Below, in pieces: positions 17,343 through 25,839 of a DNA stretch of 64,000 nucleotides. Within the stretch, counting starts at the first letter, position 1; every line of letters begins with the position of its first letter. Position numbers and translations under genes: made by a program. The stretch comes from Thalassobium sp. GTDB taxonomy: Bacteria > Pseudomonadota > Gammaproteobacteria > Pseudomonadales > Oceanobacteraceae. The stretch spans positions 62,001 through 126,000 of the forward strand of contig NVUW01000006.1 of assembly GCA_002733205.1 (NCBI GenBank), in the 5' to 3' direction. Below the pieces are notes generated by a model. It saw only the letters and a program-made list of their open reading frames with translations, was not told where the DNA came from and did no database searches.

Positions 17343-18278
17343 TTAATGTGGGTTGCGCGATACTATCTGTGGCAAGCGCAGCTGCGCGACGATAACGGCC
17401 AGTAGTATGCCCCCCAGCACATCGGCTGCGTAGTGATAGCGCAAATACAGAGTTGAAAGGGTGATGCTCAGCGTCATGGTTAATACCAGCAGACGCAACG
17501 GCCACGGATACCAGCGCCAGCACAACAGCAGTGTTACCCAGGGCACGGCGGTATGCAGACTGGGGAAGCAGTCGTAGGCATAGCGGAAGCTGTTGACCGC
17601 GTCGTACACCAGGCCATCCTGCGCACCGAGGCTGACGGTGAACGACGCTGCCAGCCATTGACCCGGGCCGATTACCGGCACCAGCAGATACAGCAGCCAG
17701 CCAATGACCAGGGTGTAAATAATCCCCTGACGCACAAGAATAAAGGCCGCAGGTTGTTCTGTCCGGTAATAAAACAGCCACAGCAGAGAGCCAACAGGGA
17801 CGATGTAATAAAAGTGCAGGTAGGCATTTTCCATCAGCAGGGTCATGGCCGGGCTGACCCAATGCTGAATCAGCAGCGGCAGTGGCTGGCCGAACAGCGC
17901 GGTATCAAAGGCAATCATCTGCGGGTCCATTAATTCAATGCCCAGCGCATCAATCGCCAGCTCCAGCCGTAATAAACGCATCAGCAGATAACCCAGCAGC
18001 ATGGCCGGTACTGGCCACAGTTCGCGCAGCAGCCATTCATAACGCGTACTTAATACATTGCGCGCCAGTGCCAGACGGGTAACGGCAATCAGCAGGAAGA
18101 AAATACCACTGCCGGTTAACGCGGCTTTATTGTCAGCGGGCTGCCATTGGCGGATATCACCAAACAGCAGGGCAAACAGCAGAATGCCGGCGGGAAACAG
18201 CAGGGTCAGTTGTTTATCCAGCGACCAGTGCTGCCAGGCACCAGCCCAGCGGCGCAGATTCAATACAGGGGATGTCAT
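17343..18278 (-). CDS. PAP2 family membrane phosphatase
   Basis: A 311-residue multi-pass protein. CFPSLHTAVPW (the phosphatase SxxH motif) and RYHYAADVLGGI (third-motif R-x5-H/D) are at about 224-300, with the preceding helix SFRYAYD. The arrangement resembles inositol phosphorylceramide synthase/AUR1-like and other PAP2 proteins facing the periplasm, so it probably dephosphorylates a lipid or transfers a headgroup. Six or so hydrophobic helices are visible. It is convergent with the CioAB operon. Substrate unknown. Confidence 0.85.
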   Translation of the reverse strand: MTSPVLNLRRWAGAWQHWSLDKQLTLLFPAGILLFALLFGDIRQWQPADNKAALTGSGIFFLLIAVTRLALARNVLSTRYEWLLRELWPVPAMLLGYLLMRLLRLELAIDALGIELMDPQMIAFDTALFGQPLPLLIQHWVSPAMTLLMENAYLHFYYIVPVGSLLWLFYYRTEQPAAFILVRQGIIYTLVIGWLLYLLVPVIGPGQWLAASFTVSLGAQDGLVYDAVNSFRYAYDCFPSLHTAVPWVTLLLCWRWYPWPLRLLVLTMTLSITLSTLYLRYHYAADVLGGILLAVIVAQLRLPQIVSRNPH

Positions 18279-18431
18279 GGTGCTGTACGGCTTATTGTTT
18301 TTGTTGTTATCAGAAGCAGCCAGTTTACCGTTTTATGACAAGGCGGGGGAGGGAGAAAACGGCCGCAATCCGGGCGGATATGGCCGTTCCGTACAGGCCA
18401 AAGCCAGAACCTGTACGGTTGCCTGTGCCGT

Positions 18432-19031
18432 TCAGGAAGGCTGAGTGGCAACAATATCCGGGCGTTTGGTCTGAATAAACTTCACCAGCATGCCGAACTC
18501 CAGCAGACACTGCTCCGGAAATTCATCGCGGAATTCCTGAATATTAAAAATCTCCAGCTGGCCGTCCGGTGATTTGGCCGACTGGCTCAGGTCGGTTACC
18601 GCCGGGGCATCACGATGCAGCAGGAAAGGAATGGCAAACAGATAAAAGCCCTTCAGATTCAGGTCGTAGCGCTGCATCATTTCTGCTGGCCAGTTCACAT
18701 GGCTGTGAAAAGTACCGCCGAGAAATTCAGCTGGTACCTGAATAGCGCTCTGGCCTTCAGCAACGGCGGTTAACGCCTGTGGATCACGGGTGGCGAGCAG
18801 GGCATAGAGTGCCAGCCAGGGCGTGGTGCCTTTTTCATTAATTAAATACTGCGGGTCAATGGCACGCGGGCAGGAAATCGCTGCCGGTGCATTCACCATA
18901 CTCAGCAATGCCTGCATTTGCTCGTTGCTGAGGCTGATGTCCTGCGGGGGAACACGGCTGATGCCGGTAAAATACAGATGACGCCATTCACCGGCGCTGT
19001 GGCCGGCGTTTTTCTTCTCTTGTTCGCTCAT
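18432..19031 (-). CDS. Uncharacterised cytoplasmic protein
   Basis: A 199-residue protein I do not recognise. It has no signal peptide, membrane segment or catalytic motif. It is aromatic-rich in the middle (AEFLGGTFHSHVNWPAEM, about 104-121) and charged at both ends. It lies on the same strand as the PAP2 gene, 153 bases upstream of it, with possible co-transcription. Coding character is good: long frame, even codon use, GC similar to neighbours. Confidence 0.7.
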   Translation of the reverse strand: MSEQEKKNAGHSAGEWRHLYFTGISRVPPQDISLSNEQMQALLSMVNAPAAISCPRAIDPQYLINEKGTTPWLALYALLATRDPQALTAVAEGQSAIQVPAEFLGGTFHSHVNWPAEMMQRYDLNLKGFYLFAIPFLLHRDAPAVTDLSQSAKSPDGQLEIFNIQEFRDEFPEQCLLEFGMLVKFIQTKRPDIVATQPS

Positions 19032-19901
19032 TCGCTATCCATTTGCCCGCTATTCTGCACGGGGTTTTTTCAGGGCTTATTTTTTCAGAAGGGGTCATGC
19101 TAACCGCGGGATACGGTGGTGGGAAGACAAAGCAACGGGGCTACAGAGAGAAAATAAGAAAAAGATAAGAAAAAGGGGGGATAAGAAAAAACAGACGCAG
19201 CGGACCCGGTGTATAAACCGCAAGCGCTGCGCCTGTCAAAACACGCTTATTACCGGGAGTTACTGGCTGACAGCCGCCGCTCTGATCAAACGACAGCACA
19301 ACAAACACCCCAGTAAACCCGGCGGACGACAGCTTGCCACCCTCATAGCGCACCGCCGAACACAGGCCTTCAGAATATGCCCTGGCGGTTATTTTGTCGC
19401 TGCGACAGGATGTCGCAGGGAATGAGCCAACCAATCCTCACCGTTCACACTTCGACTGCTTCGCGCTCAGTGCGAACGGTGTTTATATATTTCGTTCATC
19501 TATTCCCGCTTGTCTCGTCGATCCTGAGTCTGTCGACCCTTCGACTGCTTCGCGCTCAGGGTGATCGGGTTTATATAATCCGTTAAGTGCGAACGGTGTT
19601 TATATACTTCGTTCATCTATCCCCGCTCGTTTCGTCGGTCCTGAGTCTGTCGACCCTTCGACTGCTTCGCGCTCAGGGTGATCGGGTTTATATAATCCGT
19701 TCAGTGCGAACGGATTTTTATATACCGTTCATCCCGTTGCCCCTGAAATAGTCAGCCAGCTGCAATAATTATGCAGCCCGCAAACCATGATTCCGAGGAT
19801 TCATGTCCATTATTCTTTGGGCTGGAGGCTAAAGCCGGAGCGTTAAATACGCGTCTTTTGTCAACCATCATGCTGATTAAAAACGATGGACAGTCGCACT
19901 C
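19032..19901. other. Long non-coding region with tandem repeats
   Basis: About 870 bases. A minus-strand frame at 19141-19434 (97 residues) has no recognisable domain, poor codon character and ends against repeats, so it is not called. From about 19436 to 19736 the region is repeats (separate entry). The remainder up to 19901 shows no gene, and I found no riboswitch or RNA. Confidence 0.6.
19436..19736. repeat. 117-bp tandem duplication in a repeat cluster
   Basis: Two full copies of a 117-base unit start at 19469 and 19586 (AGTGCGAACGG), with a partial third at 19703. Each holds TCGACCCTTCGACTGCTTC and CGCTCAGGGTGATCGGG, variants of the dispersed CTTCGAC.../CTCAGG element found again at 29.7, 29.9 and 52.4-53.1 kb. 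The copies differ at only a few bases (T/C, A/G), which suggests a recent tandem duplication. Confidence 0.9.
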
Positions 19902-20939
19902 TCAGTACAGATTCTTCAGATCGTGTTTTACCACCTGATCCACCACCAGATGGGTGGCTTTGCCCATTAGTCCTTCACCGCTCATATGCGCCGACAGCGC
20001 TTTGGCGAAAGGCGTCAGCTGTTTGGCTTCAATCCGATGCTCCGGGTTGAATACGCCAGCGTCGGTCAGTGCGCTGGCGCTGGTAAAGCGGATGGCCTGC
20101 GGCTCAATAAGTAACCCCAGCTTCGGCACTTTATCGCCAATGGCGCAGGCGGCGAGTAACTGCGGTTCGGTTGTCAGCTGCGCACTGCCGCAGATATGCA
20201 GCAGCTGTGGCTGGCCTGGAATCAGCAACAGCATTTCCAGCGCCGGGTTCTGCAACAGGTTGCGCAGGCTGAGCGCGACTTTATTGCCCGGCCGCTCGGC
20301 CATAAATAAACGCCCATCGGGCAGCATGCGGATCACACCGGTTTCGTCACCGCGTGGTGAAACGGAGGTGATGCCCTGGGCATCGCTGGTTTTCAGCAGC
20401 AGATACATCGCCTGTTGCAGGTACTCTTTTCTGTCGCTCAGTACAGTGCTGTCAGTCAGTACCGCAGTGCTGCTATTGGCGGCATCGCTGTCCCAGAGAC
20501 CGGAGCGCACAGCCGCGCGCGCGCAGTGCAGATAGGCGCTTTTAACCTGCAGTTGCCAGTGTCCGGATGGTTGCTGCCGGGTCAGGCGGCCGTTGACCCG
20601 CAGGGCATGGCCGACGCCTGGTATCAGAAAATACAGGCTGGCGTATTGAGCGCGGTGGCCATGATGGGCTTGCTTGTCTGCTTGCTGGCCTGGCTGCTCG
20701 TCCGCTTCGGGCAGGCAGAAGCACACGTTGTTAGCGCTAACCTCCAGCTGGCAGTGGGCAAGACTGACGGGTTGTAATGCCGGAGTACCGCTTTCGCTGG
20801 CGACGATCATCACCCGGGCGTGGTTGATAACCTCAAAGCAATAAGCATCCAGCTGTGTCTGTACGCGCTTTTCCAGCAGTGCTGGTGGCGCAGAGATTAA
20901 TTGCCGCAGTTGCTGCTCGTTCTGAACCTGGTGCTGCAT
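19902..20939 (-). CDS. Tandem pyridoxamine-phosphate-oxidase-like FMN protein
   Basis: A 345-residue protein with two PNPOx-like split barrels. The first half has YASLYFLIPGVGHALRVNGR, and the second has RLFMAERPGNKVALSLRNLL and LLLIPGQPQLLHICGSA, the two conserved strand patterns of the FMN-binding family. The second half has the GNK/SLRN residues that bind FMN phosphate in related proteins, so it is the probable cofactor site; the first half lacks an equally clear set. The reaction is unknown. It is divergent from an AraC gene 178 bases away, a probable regulatory pair. Confidence 0.75.
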   Translation of the reverse strand: MQHQVQNEQQLRQLISAPPALLEKRVQTQLDAYCFEVINHARVMIVASESGTPALQPVSLAHCQLEVSANNVCFCLPEADEQPGQQADKQAHHGHRAQYASLYFLIPGVGHALRVNGRLTRQQPSGHWQLQVKSAYLHCARAAVRSGLWDSDAANSSTAVLTDSTVLSDRKEYLQQAMYLLLKTSDAQGITSVSPRGDETGVIRMLPDGRLFMAERPGNKVALSLRNLLQNPALEMLLLIPGQPQLLHICGSAQLTTEPQLLAACAIGDKVPKLGLLIEPQAIRFTSASALTDAGVFNPEHRIEAKQLTPFAKALSAHMSGEGLMGKATHLVVDQVVKHDLKNLY

Positions 20940-21117
20940 AAGGTGTTCCTCATCGCGTTGGTTGGGGACGTTTTCTTTATCCTAAGCGCGCAGGCGATCG
21001 TTACTCAGGCGACTGGTTGCAAGGTTATGGAATCTGGTTGCAGGCAGAGTACTTTTGGTCTTTTTTCGGGCATTCTTGGCTCTGATCAGGTGAATATATG
21101 AAGGGTATTGAATCGTT

Positions 21118-22149
21118 ATGCCCCGCAATAAACTAAGCGTTTCTGCCGTGGCCGTAAAAGATCTGGCCGATGAATTACAGCGCCGCGGTGTGTTATCAGC
21201 CACGCAGGTGGCGGTGTATACCAGCACCAAATCGGCAACAGCGCCGCCGCCGGTACACGAGCTTCGTCAGGCAGAAAGTGCGCTCCGCGCCCTGTGGACG
21301 GAAGCCCGCAACAACAGCACCGATGACTCTTTGGGGTTGAGAATTGGCCTGCAGGTGAATCCGGCTGCCCGCGGCTTACTGGCGCGCTGGATCGCGCATT
21401 GCGCCACGCTGGGCGAAGCGCTCACGACGTTTATTGATCATATTCAATTGCTGAACCCCGCCGAACGCTGGCAGTTACTGCCGGCCGGAGATCAGGTTGA
21501 AATTCGCTTTGAATTTTTGCTGCCTTATCCGCAGATTGCGGTTGAGCGCAGCATGGCGGCGTTGCTGGCCTGGGGCGCGGTACTGGGGAATCTTTCTGCT
21601 GCTGGGGCAGCAGGCGATCTTGACGCGATTGCGGTAGGTAAAGCCGAGCTGGCACGGACAGAGCCGGCTGACAGTCAGCTGTTTTATCAATTGTTTGGTG
21701 CGGGATTACGGTTTACTGGTGCAGTGAGCGGTGTTAACCGCCTGTGGCTGGATGCTGCGCTGCTGCAGCATCCATTGCCGGCGGCGGACGCGTATCTGCG
21801 CGACCTGTTGGCGGCGCGCGCGCAGCAGATTCCGCTGGTGAATCATGTTCCGCACGATGCGCCGTTTAAATCACCGCTCAGCCTGCGGGTGCTGGCACTG
21901 CTGGAGCAGGATATTCATAAATTCAGTCAGATTCAGGCGGTATGTGCGGCGGTGCATATCAGTCGTTCAACGTTATTCCGTAAGCTGAAGCAAGAACACA
22001 CCAGTTTTACCGAACTGCTGAATCAACAGCGTTTGCGCCTGGCGCGCAGTTCGCAGGCACAGGGTATGAGTACGGCCGAATTAGCAGAGTTACTGGGCTT
22101 CAGCGACAGCAGCTCATGCTACAAGTTTATGCGGCGATGTTTATTGTGA
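21118..22149 (+). CDS. AraC family regulator with arabinose-binding-type N-domain
   Basis: A 343-residue protein of the OruR/ArgR-like AraC group: an N-terminal Arabinose_bd domain (about 30-200, with GLRIGLQVNPAARGLLA and QLFYQLFGAGLRFTG) and a C-terminal helix-turn-helix (about 250-340, SQIQAVCAAVHISRSTLFRKLKQ and LAELLGFSDSSSCYKFMRR). It is divergent from the PNPOx-like gene, so it probably controls it. GC is high and codon use normal. Confidence 0.85.
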   Translation: MPRNKLSVSAVAVKDLADELQRRGVLSATQVAVYTSTKSATAPPPVHELRQAESALRALWTEARNNSTDDSLGLRIGLQVNPAARGLLARWIAHCATLGEALTTFIDHIQLLNPAERWQLLPAGDQVEIRFEFLLPYPQIAVERSMAALLAWGAVLGNLSAAGAAGDLDAIAVGKAELARTEPADSQLFYQLFGAGLRFTGAVSGVNRLWLDAALLQHPLPAADAYLRDLLAARAQQIPLVNHVPHDAPFKSPLSLRVLALLEQDIHKFSQIQAVCAAVHISRSTLFRKLKQEHTSFTELLNQQRLRLARSSQAQGMSTAELAELLGFSDSSSCYKFMRRCLL

Positions 22150-22538
22150 TTCGCTTGGAAATAAGAAAGCCAGTCATTGAATATTTAAAGTGATTGATTT
22201 TGTCGGGGTTTTATCACGTTCTGCCTTATATTTTTAAATGGCCTTTCAATGAGGAAAGGCGATCGCCTCTCAGGTATAAGTATTGAGTTTTTTATCCTGA
22301 ATGGAATACAACCGGTTTTTCTCACGAACAAGAAAGGCGATCAATAACTAATTTCATTGCATGTTATTCAAAATAGAATACGCTGGCTTTGCCATGTCGC
22401 ATGCAGTTCGTTTTAGCGGTTGAGTGTTGGTGCTGAAATTATGTGTCAGGGATTCGTTTTTTATGAATTTATTTCTGTACCACTGAATGATTCAGAGGTG
22501 CACTGATAAGTAATCGATATTGATAAAGGATTATAAGT
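22150..22538. other. Intergenic region before the secreted protein
   Basis: 389 bases with lower GC than the flanks. GGCGATCGCC near 22258-22267 is a 10-base palindrome. CTGAATGATTCAG (22483-22495), a near-palindrome, is followed by AGAGGTGCACT, a variant of the TTCAGAGGTGCC motif. No gene is evident. Confidence 0.5.
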
Positions 22539-23513
22539 ATGTCAGATAAGATCAGATCAATCCCTTTTAAAACAGCGGTAAGCATGACACTGATTGGATT
22601 GTTGTCATCGACCGTCGTCAATGCCAGTCAATTTGTTGCGGATCTGGTTCCGTCTACCTGGGAAACGATTAATCGTCAGGTGGTGGTGCGGGATAAAATG
22701 TATTCAGCGAATTTATACGGTGCACCCGCAACAATTCAGGTAATGTTCGAAAGCAATAATCAGCCTTCTGCATTTCAGATCAACCAGTTATCGGCCAATA
22801 ATGCTAACTTTTCATGCCGTGACAGCGTGGCTGGTGATGATATTGATACGGCCTCTGGATTTGTGGAAAGCCTCACTAAGGTGTGTGAATTTCTGCCGAT
22901 GCAAGCGCTGACTAAAAGAGACAGTAGTAATCTCCTGACCACAGAGGAAGTCAGAACATACGTTATGCGTGTTAAGTTTGAAAAAGCGGCGGATCGCAGT
23001 ATCAAACTCCGACATGCCCGTCCGGCTGATCGACATTGCGATGTTAGCGGAGATTCCTCTTCTTATAATCCTCTTGGCACTTGTGCAACGGTGAGTAAAA
23101 GCCTGACTCTTACGGGCAGTAATATCTTCAAACCCTTTGTCTCGCGGGTAAATTCACAAGGTATTACCGAACAGTGGACGCCTCTTGCCTTGAAAAATAA
23201 TGTTTACGAAGTGACATTGGCTGTTGGCGGTGGCACAAATAACAATAAAAAAGTTTTGGTAGAGAACGGTCTTAAATTAAAGGTATCCGGCAGTATTTCG
23301 GCTTCGCCAAATGATGAATTACTTGAAGGCGCTGAGTTCGCTGATACCAACTGTGTATTTGAAAAACAGGTTACGCTGACACCTGGCAACTACACCTGCA
23401 CCTTTACTGCAGAAGAGGATGGCTTTATTCACCTGCCCTTAAAAAAGACCGGTTCTGCTTCCGGCGGGCGTAATGTTACGGTGACCATCAAAAACCTGTC
23501 GGTAACCCCGTAA
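22539..23513 (+). CDS. Unrecognised secreted protein
   Basis: A 324-residue protein with an N-terminal signal peptide (AVSMTLIGLLSSTVVNA, cleavage likely after about residue 29), so periplasmic or outer surface. Cysteines pair as C93-C112 and C168-C182 plus two more near 275-290 by approximate count. Beta-rich repeats of threonine, valine and asparagine (NNNKKVLVENGLKLKVSG, CTFTAEEDGF, GRNVTVTIKNL) suggest a beta-sandwich, but no family was recognised. RBS AAAGGA is at 22525-22530. Base composition is lower in GC than the neighbours, so transfer is possible. It stands alone between an AraC gene and a PhoD gene. Confidence 0.75.
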   Translation: MSDKIRSIPFKTAVSMTLIGLLSSTVVNASQFVADLVPSTWETINRQVVVRDKMYSANLYGAPATIQVMFESNNQPSAFQINQLSANNANFSCRDSVAGDDIDTASGFVESLTKVCEFLPMQALTKRDSSNLLTTEEVRTYVMRVKFEKAADRSIKLRHARPADRHCDVSGDSSSYNPLGTCATVSKSLTLTGSNIFKPFVSRVNSQGITEQWTPLALKNNVYEVTLAVGGGTNNNKKVLVENGLKLKVSGSISASPNDELLEGAEFADTNCVFEKQVTLTPGNYTCTFTAEEDGFIHLPLKKTGSASGGRNVTVTIKNLSVTP

Positions 23514-23542
23514 TCTCATAACGCTTTAGCTTTGCAAAAAAA

Positions 23543-23574
23543 AGAGAAGGTCTGATGCTTTTCAGGCCTTCTCT
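23543..23574. terminator. Hairpin with an A-run on its left
   Basis: AGAGAAGG (23543-23550) pairs with CCTTCTCT (23567-23574). An A-run precedes it, so the T tract follows the stem when read on the minus strand. It lies 30 bases after the secreted gene's stop, but no minus-strand gene uses it, so its direction is uncertain. Confidence 0.5.
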
Positions 23575-23789
23575 GTAATGTCATCAGTCCTCTTTTTTAT
23601 CGTGCCCTTGTTTGCCTGCAATATCTGGATGTTGGTTAAAACGGATGGCACAGTGTCTGTCATGGTTCGGTCATTTATCTGCAATTAAATTGCCACGATT
23701 CTGCAACCCTATGGTCAGCAAAGCGCAACCGCGCTGTCATCGTCTGCTCATTAAATAGATCGCGTTCAGTCTTTGCTGCGGAAAGCACC

Positions 23790-25541
23790 ATGACCCTGAC
23801 GCGCCGGAATTTTTTAGTTAATTCGTCCCGCTCTGCGGCCTCTCTCGGAATGGCTGCCGCCGCCGGCCCGGCGCTCGCGGGCGGTGGTTTATCGGGGTCG
23901 GCTCTGGCCAATGCATTTCTGCCACAGCAGGATGATCTGATGGCGGTACCACGCTCCAGCGCCTTTCCGTTTCAGCACGGAGTGGCCAGTGGTGATCCGT
24001 TAACCGAGCGGGTGATTCTCTGGACCCGCATAACCCCACCGGCATTGGCTGAAACCTACAGCATTCCTTATCGCTGGCGTATCGCCCGCGACCCGCAATT
24101 GCGTGAATTAGTGAATGAAGGCTTTGGCTATACCGATATCAGCCGTGATTTTACCGTTAAGGTCGATGCCGATGGCCTGCAGGCCGGGCAGAGTTATTAC
24201 TATGTGTTTGAAGCGCTGGGGCAGATGTCGGATGTTGGCCGCACACGCACGCTGCCGCAGGGGCGGGTAGAGCATCTGCGCATCGCCTTTACCTCCTGTT
24301 CGAATTACGCCCGTGGTTATTTCAATGTGTATAAAGAGCTGGCGCAGCGCAGCGATCTGGATGTGGTGCTGCATCTGGGCGATTACATTTACGAATACGC
24401 CAACCTTGATGCCGGTTTAAACAGCGGGCGTATTCATCAGCCACCGCGCGAAATCACCACGCTGGACGATTACCGTCAGCGCCATGCCTGTTATAAAACC
24501 GATGCCGATTTACAGGAAGTGCATCGCCAGCATCCGTTTATGGTGATCTGGGATGATCACGAAGTGGCGAATAACGCCTGGCCCGGCGGCGCGGATAATC
24601 ATACCGAGGGCGAAGAAGGGCGCTGGCAGGATCGCCTGAACGGTGCCGTGCAGGCGTATATGGAATGGATGCCGATCCGTGAGATGCAGGCCGGACAGCA
24701 GGGCATTTACCGCAATTTCCGCTTTGGTGATCTGCTCGATCTGAGCCTGCTCGATACCCGTCTGGCCGGGCGTGATGCCCAGGCCGCTGATAATGCCGAC
24801 CGCAACCGGGCGGAGCGTACGCTGCTGGGGTATGAGCAGGAAGGCTGGCTGGCAGACACACTGACCAGCGCGCAGCAGGAAAATATCCGCTGGAAACTGT
24901 TGGGGCAGCAGGTAATGGTTGGTCAGTTGGGTACCAACGACACGCCGTTTAATTACGATCAGTGGGATGGTTATCCGGCGGCGCGTCAGCGCCTGTTCGA
25001 CAGCGTGCGTAAAGCTGCGGTGGATAACTGGGTGGTGCTGACCGGCGATATTCACTCCAGCTGGGCCATGGAGCTGCACGATGATCCTTTTGCTGACGAG
25101 CCGGGCCCGGCGTTAGGCGTCGAGTTGGTGACCCCGGCGGTTACCTCACCCGGCATTGAAAGCTACCCGCAGGCACAACTGGCCAGCCGCTCGCTGCAGG
25201 CCTTGCTGCCACATCTTAACTTTGTCGATTTTTATTACCGCGGCTATGTGCTGCTGGATATCACCCATGAGCGCCTGCAGGCGGAGTGGTGGGTGGTGGA
25301 TAATATCGATTCCCACCGCTACGTCAGTGAGTGCTTACGCGCGCTGGTGGTACCGTCCGGGGAGTCTGTTCTGCGTCCGGCGGCAGCGCTTTCAGCCAGT
25401 AAAGCAGCTGCCGCACCAGCACCGGGTTTTTCGCCGGGTTTTGCCTGGTTGCGTCACTGGCGGCGTGACCAGGCCAGCAACCTGCTGGATGGTATGTTGG
25501 CCGCACAGGATAACGTTGGCAGCGTTTTACCCGGCGGTTAA
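23790..25541 (+). CDS. phoD: PhoD-type alkaline phosphatase/phosphodiesterase, Tat-exported
   Basis: A 583-residue PhoD family protein. TRRNFLVNSSRSAASLGM at 3-20 carries the twin-arginine motif, and the hydrophobic stretch with ALA-type cleavage follows. Metal motifs of PhoD are present: LHLGDYIYEY (about 190), WDDHEVANN (about 255) and LTGDIHSSW (about 415). It hydrolyses phosphomono- or diesters in the periplasm or outside the cell, aiding phosphate supply. There is no Pho box that I could establish. Stands alone; no operon partner. Confidence 0.9.
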   Translation: MTLTRRNFLVNSSRSAASLGMAAAAGPALAGGGLSGSALANAFLPQQDDLMAVPRSSAFPFQHGVASGDPLTERVILWTRITPPALAETYSIPYRWRIARDPQLRELVNEGFGYTDISRDFTVKVDADGLQAGQSYYYVFEALGQMSDVGRTRTLPQGRVEHLRIAFTSCSNYARGYFNVYKELAQRSDLDVVLHLGDYIYEYANLDAGLNSGRIHQPPREITTLDDYRQRHACYKTDADLQEVHRQHPFMVIWDDHEVANNAWPGGADNHTEGEEGRWQDRLNGAVQAYMEWMPIREMQAGQQGIYRNFRFGDLLDLSLLDTRLAGRDAQAADNADRNRAERTLLGYEQEGWLADTLTSAQQENIRWKLLGQQVMVGQLGTNDTPFNYDQWDGYPAARQRLFDSVRKAAVDNWVVLTGDIHSSWAMELHDDPFADEPGPALGVELVTPAVTSPGIESYPQAQLASRSLQALLPHLNFVDFYYRGYVLLDITHERLQAEWWVVDNIDSHRYVSECLRALVVPSGESVLRPAAALSASKAAAAPAPGFSPGFAWLRHWRRDQASNLLDGMLAAQDNVGSVLPGG

Positions 25542-25839
25542 AACCGTCGGCTGTCTGGCGTCAGAAGTCAGGCGCCGATGGTGTAAATAATAACGTCCTT
25601 ATTAGTGCCTGAGCCGTCCCGAACGGTGATTACCCTCGTCGTAATTCGTCTTATCGTTTCCTGCAATCGAGGTTTTGCACAGTGTGCGGCGCGTATTGCC
25701 ATAGGTTGCATCTGAACTCCACGACCATGCTGCAAACGGCCCGTTTATGGCAGGCAGGGAGAGGAGATTGTCGTCTGCCGTAGCGGAACGTTATTCGACA
25801 GCAGGTTGTTGCTGCTGCCGTTCGCATGGACAAATAATA

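Noticed and set aside
19141..19434. 97-residue minus-strand frame ending against the repeat cluster
   Set aside because: No family, poor codon character, an unusual hydrophobic C-terminus from a T-rich run, and no ribosome site.
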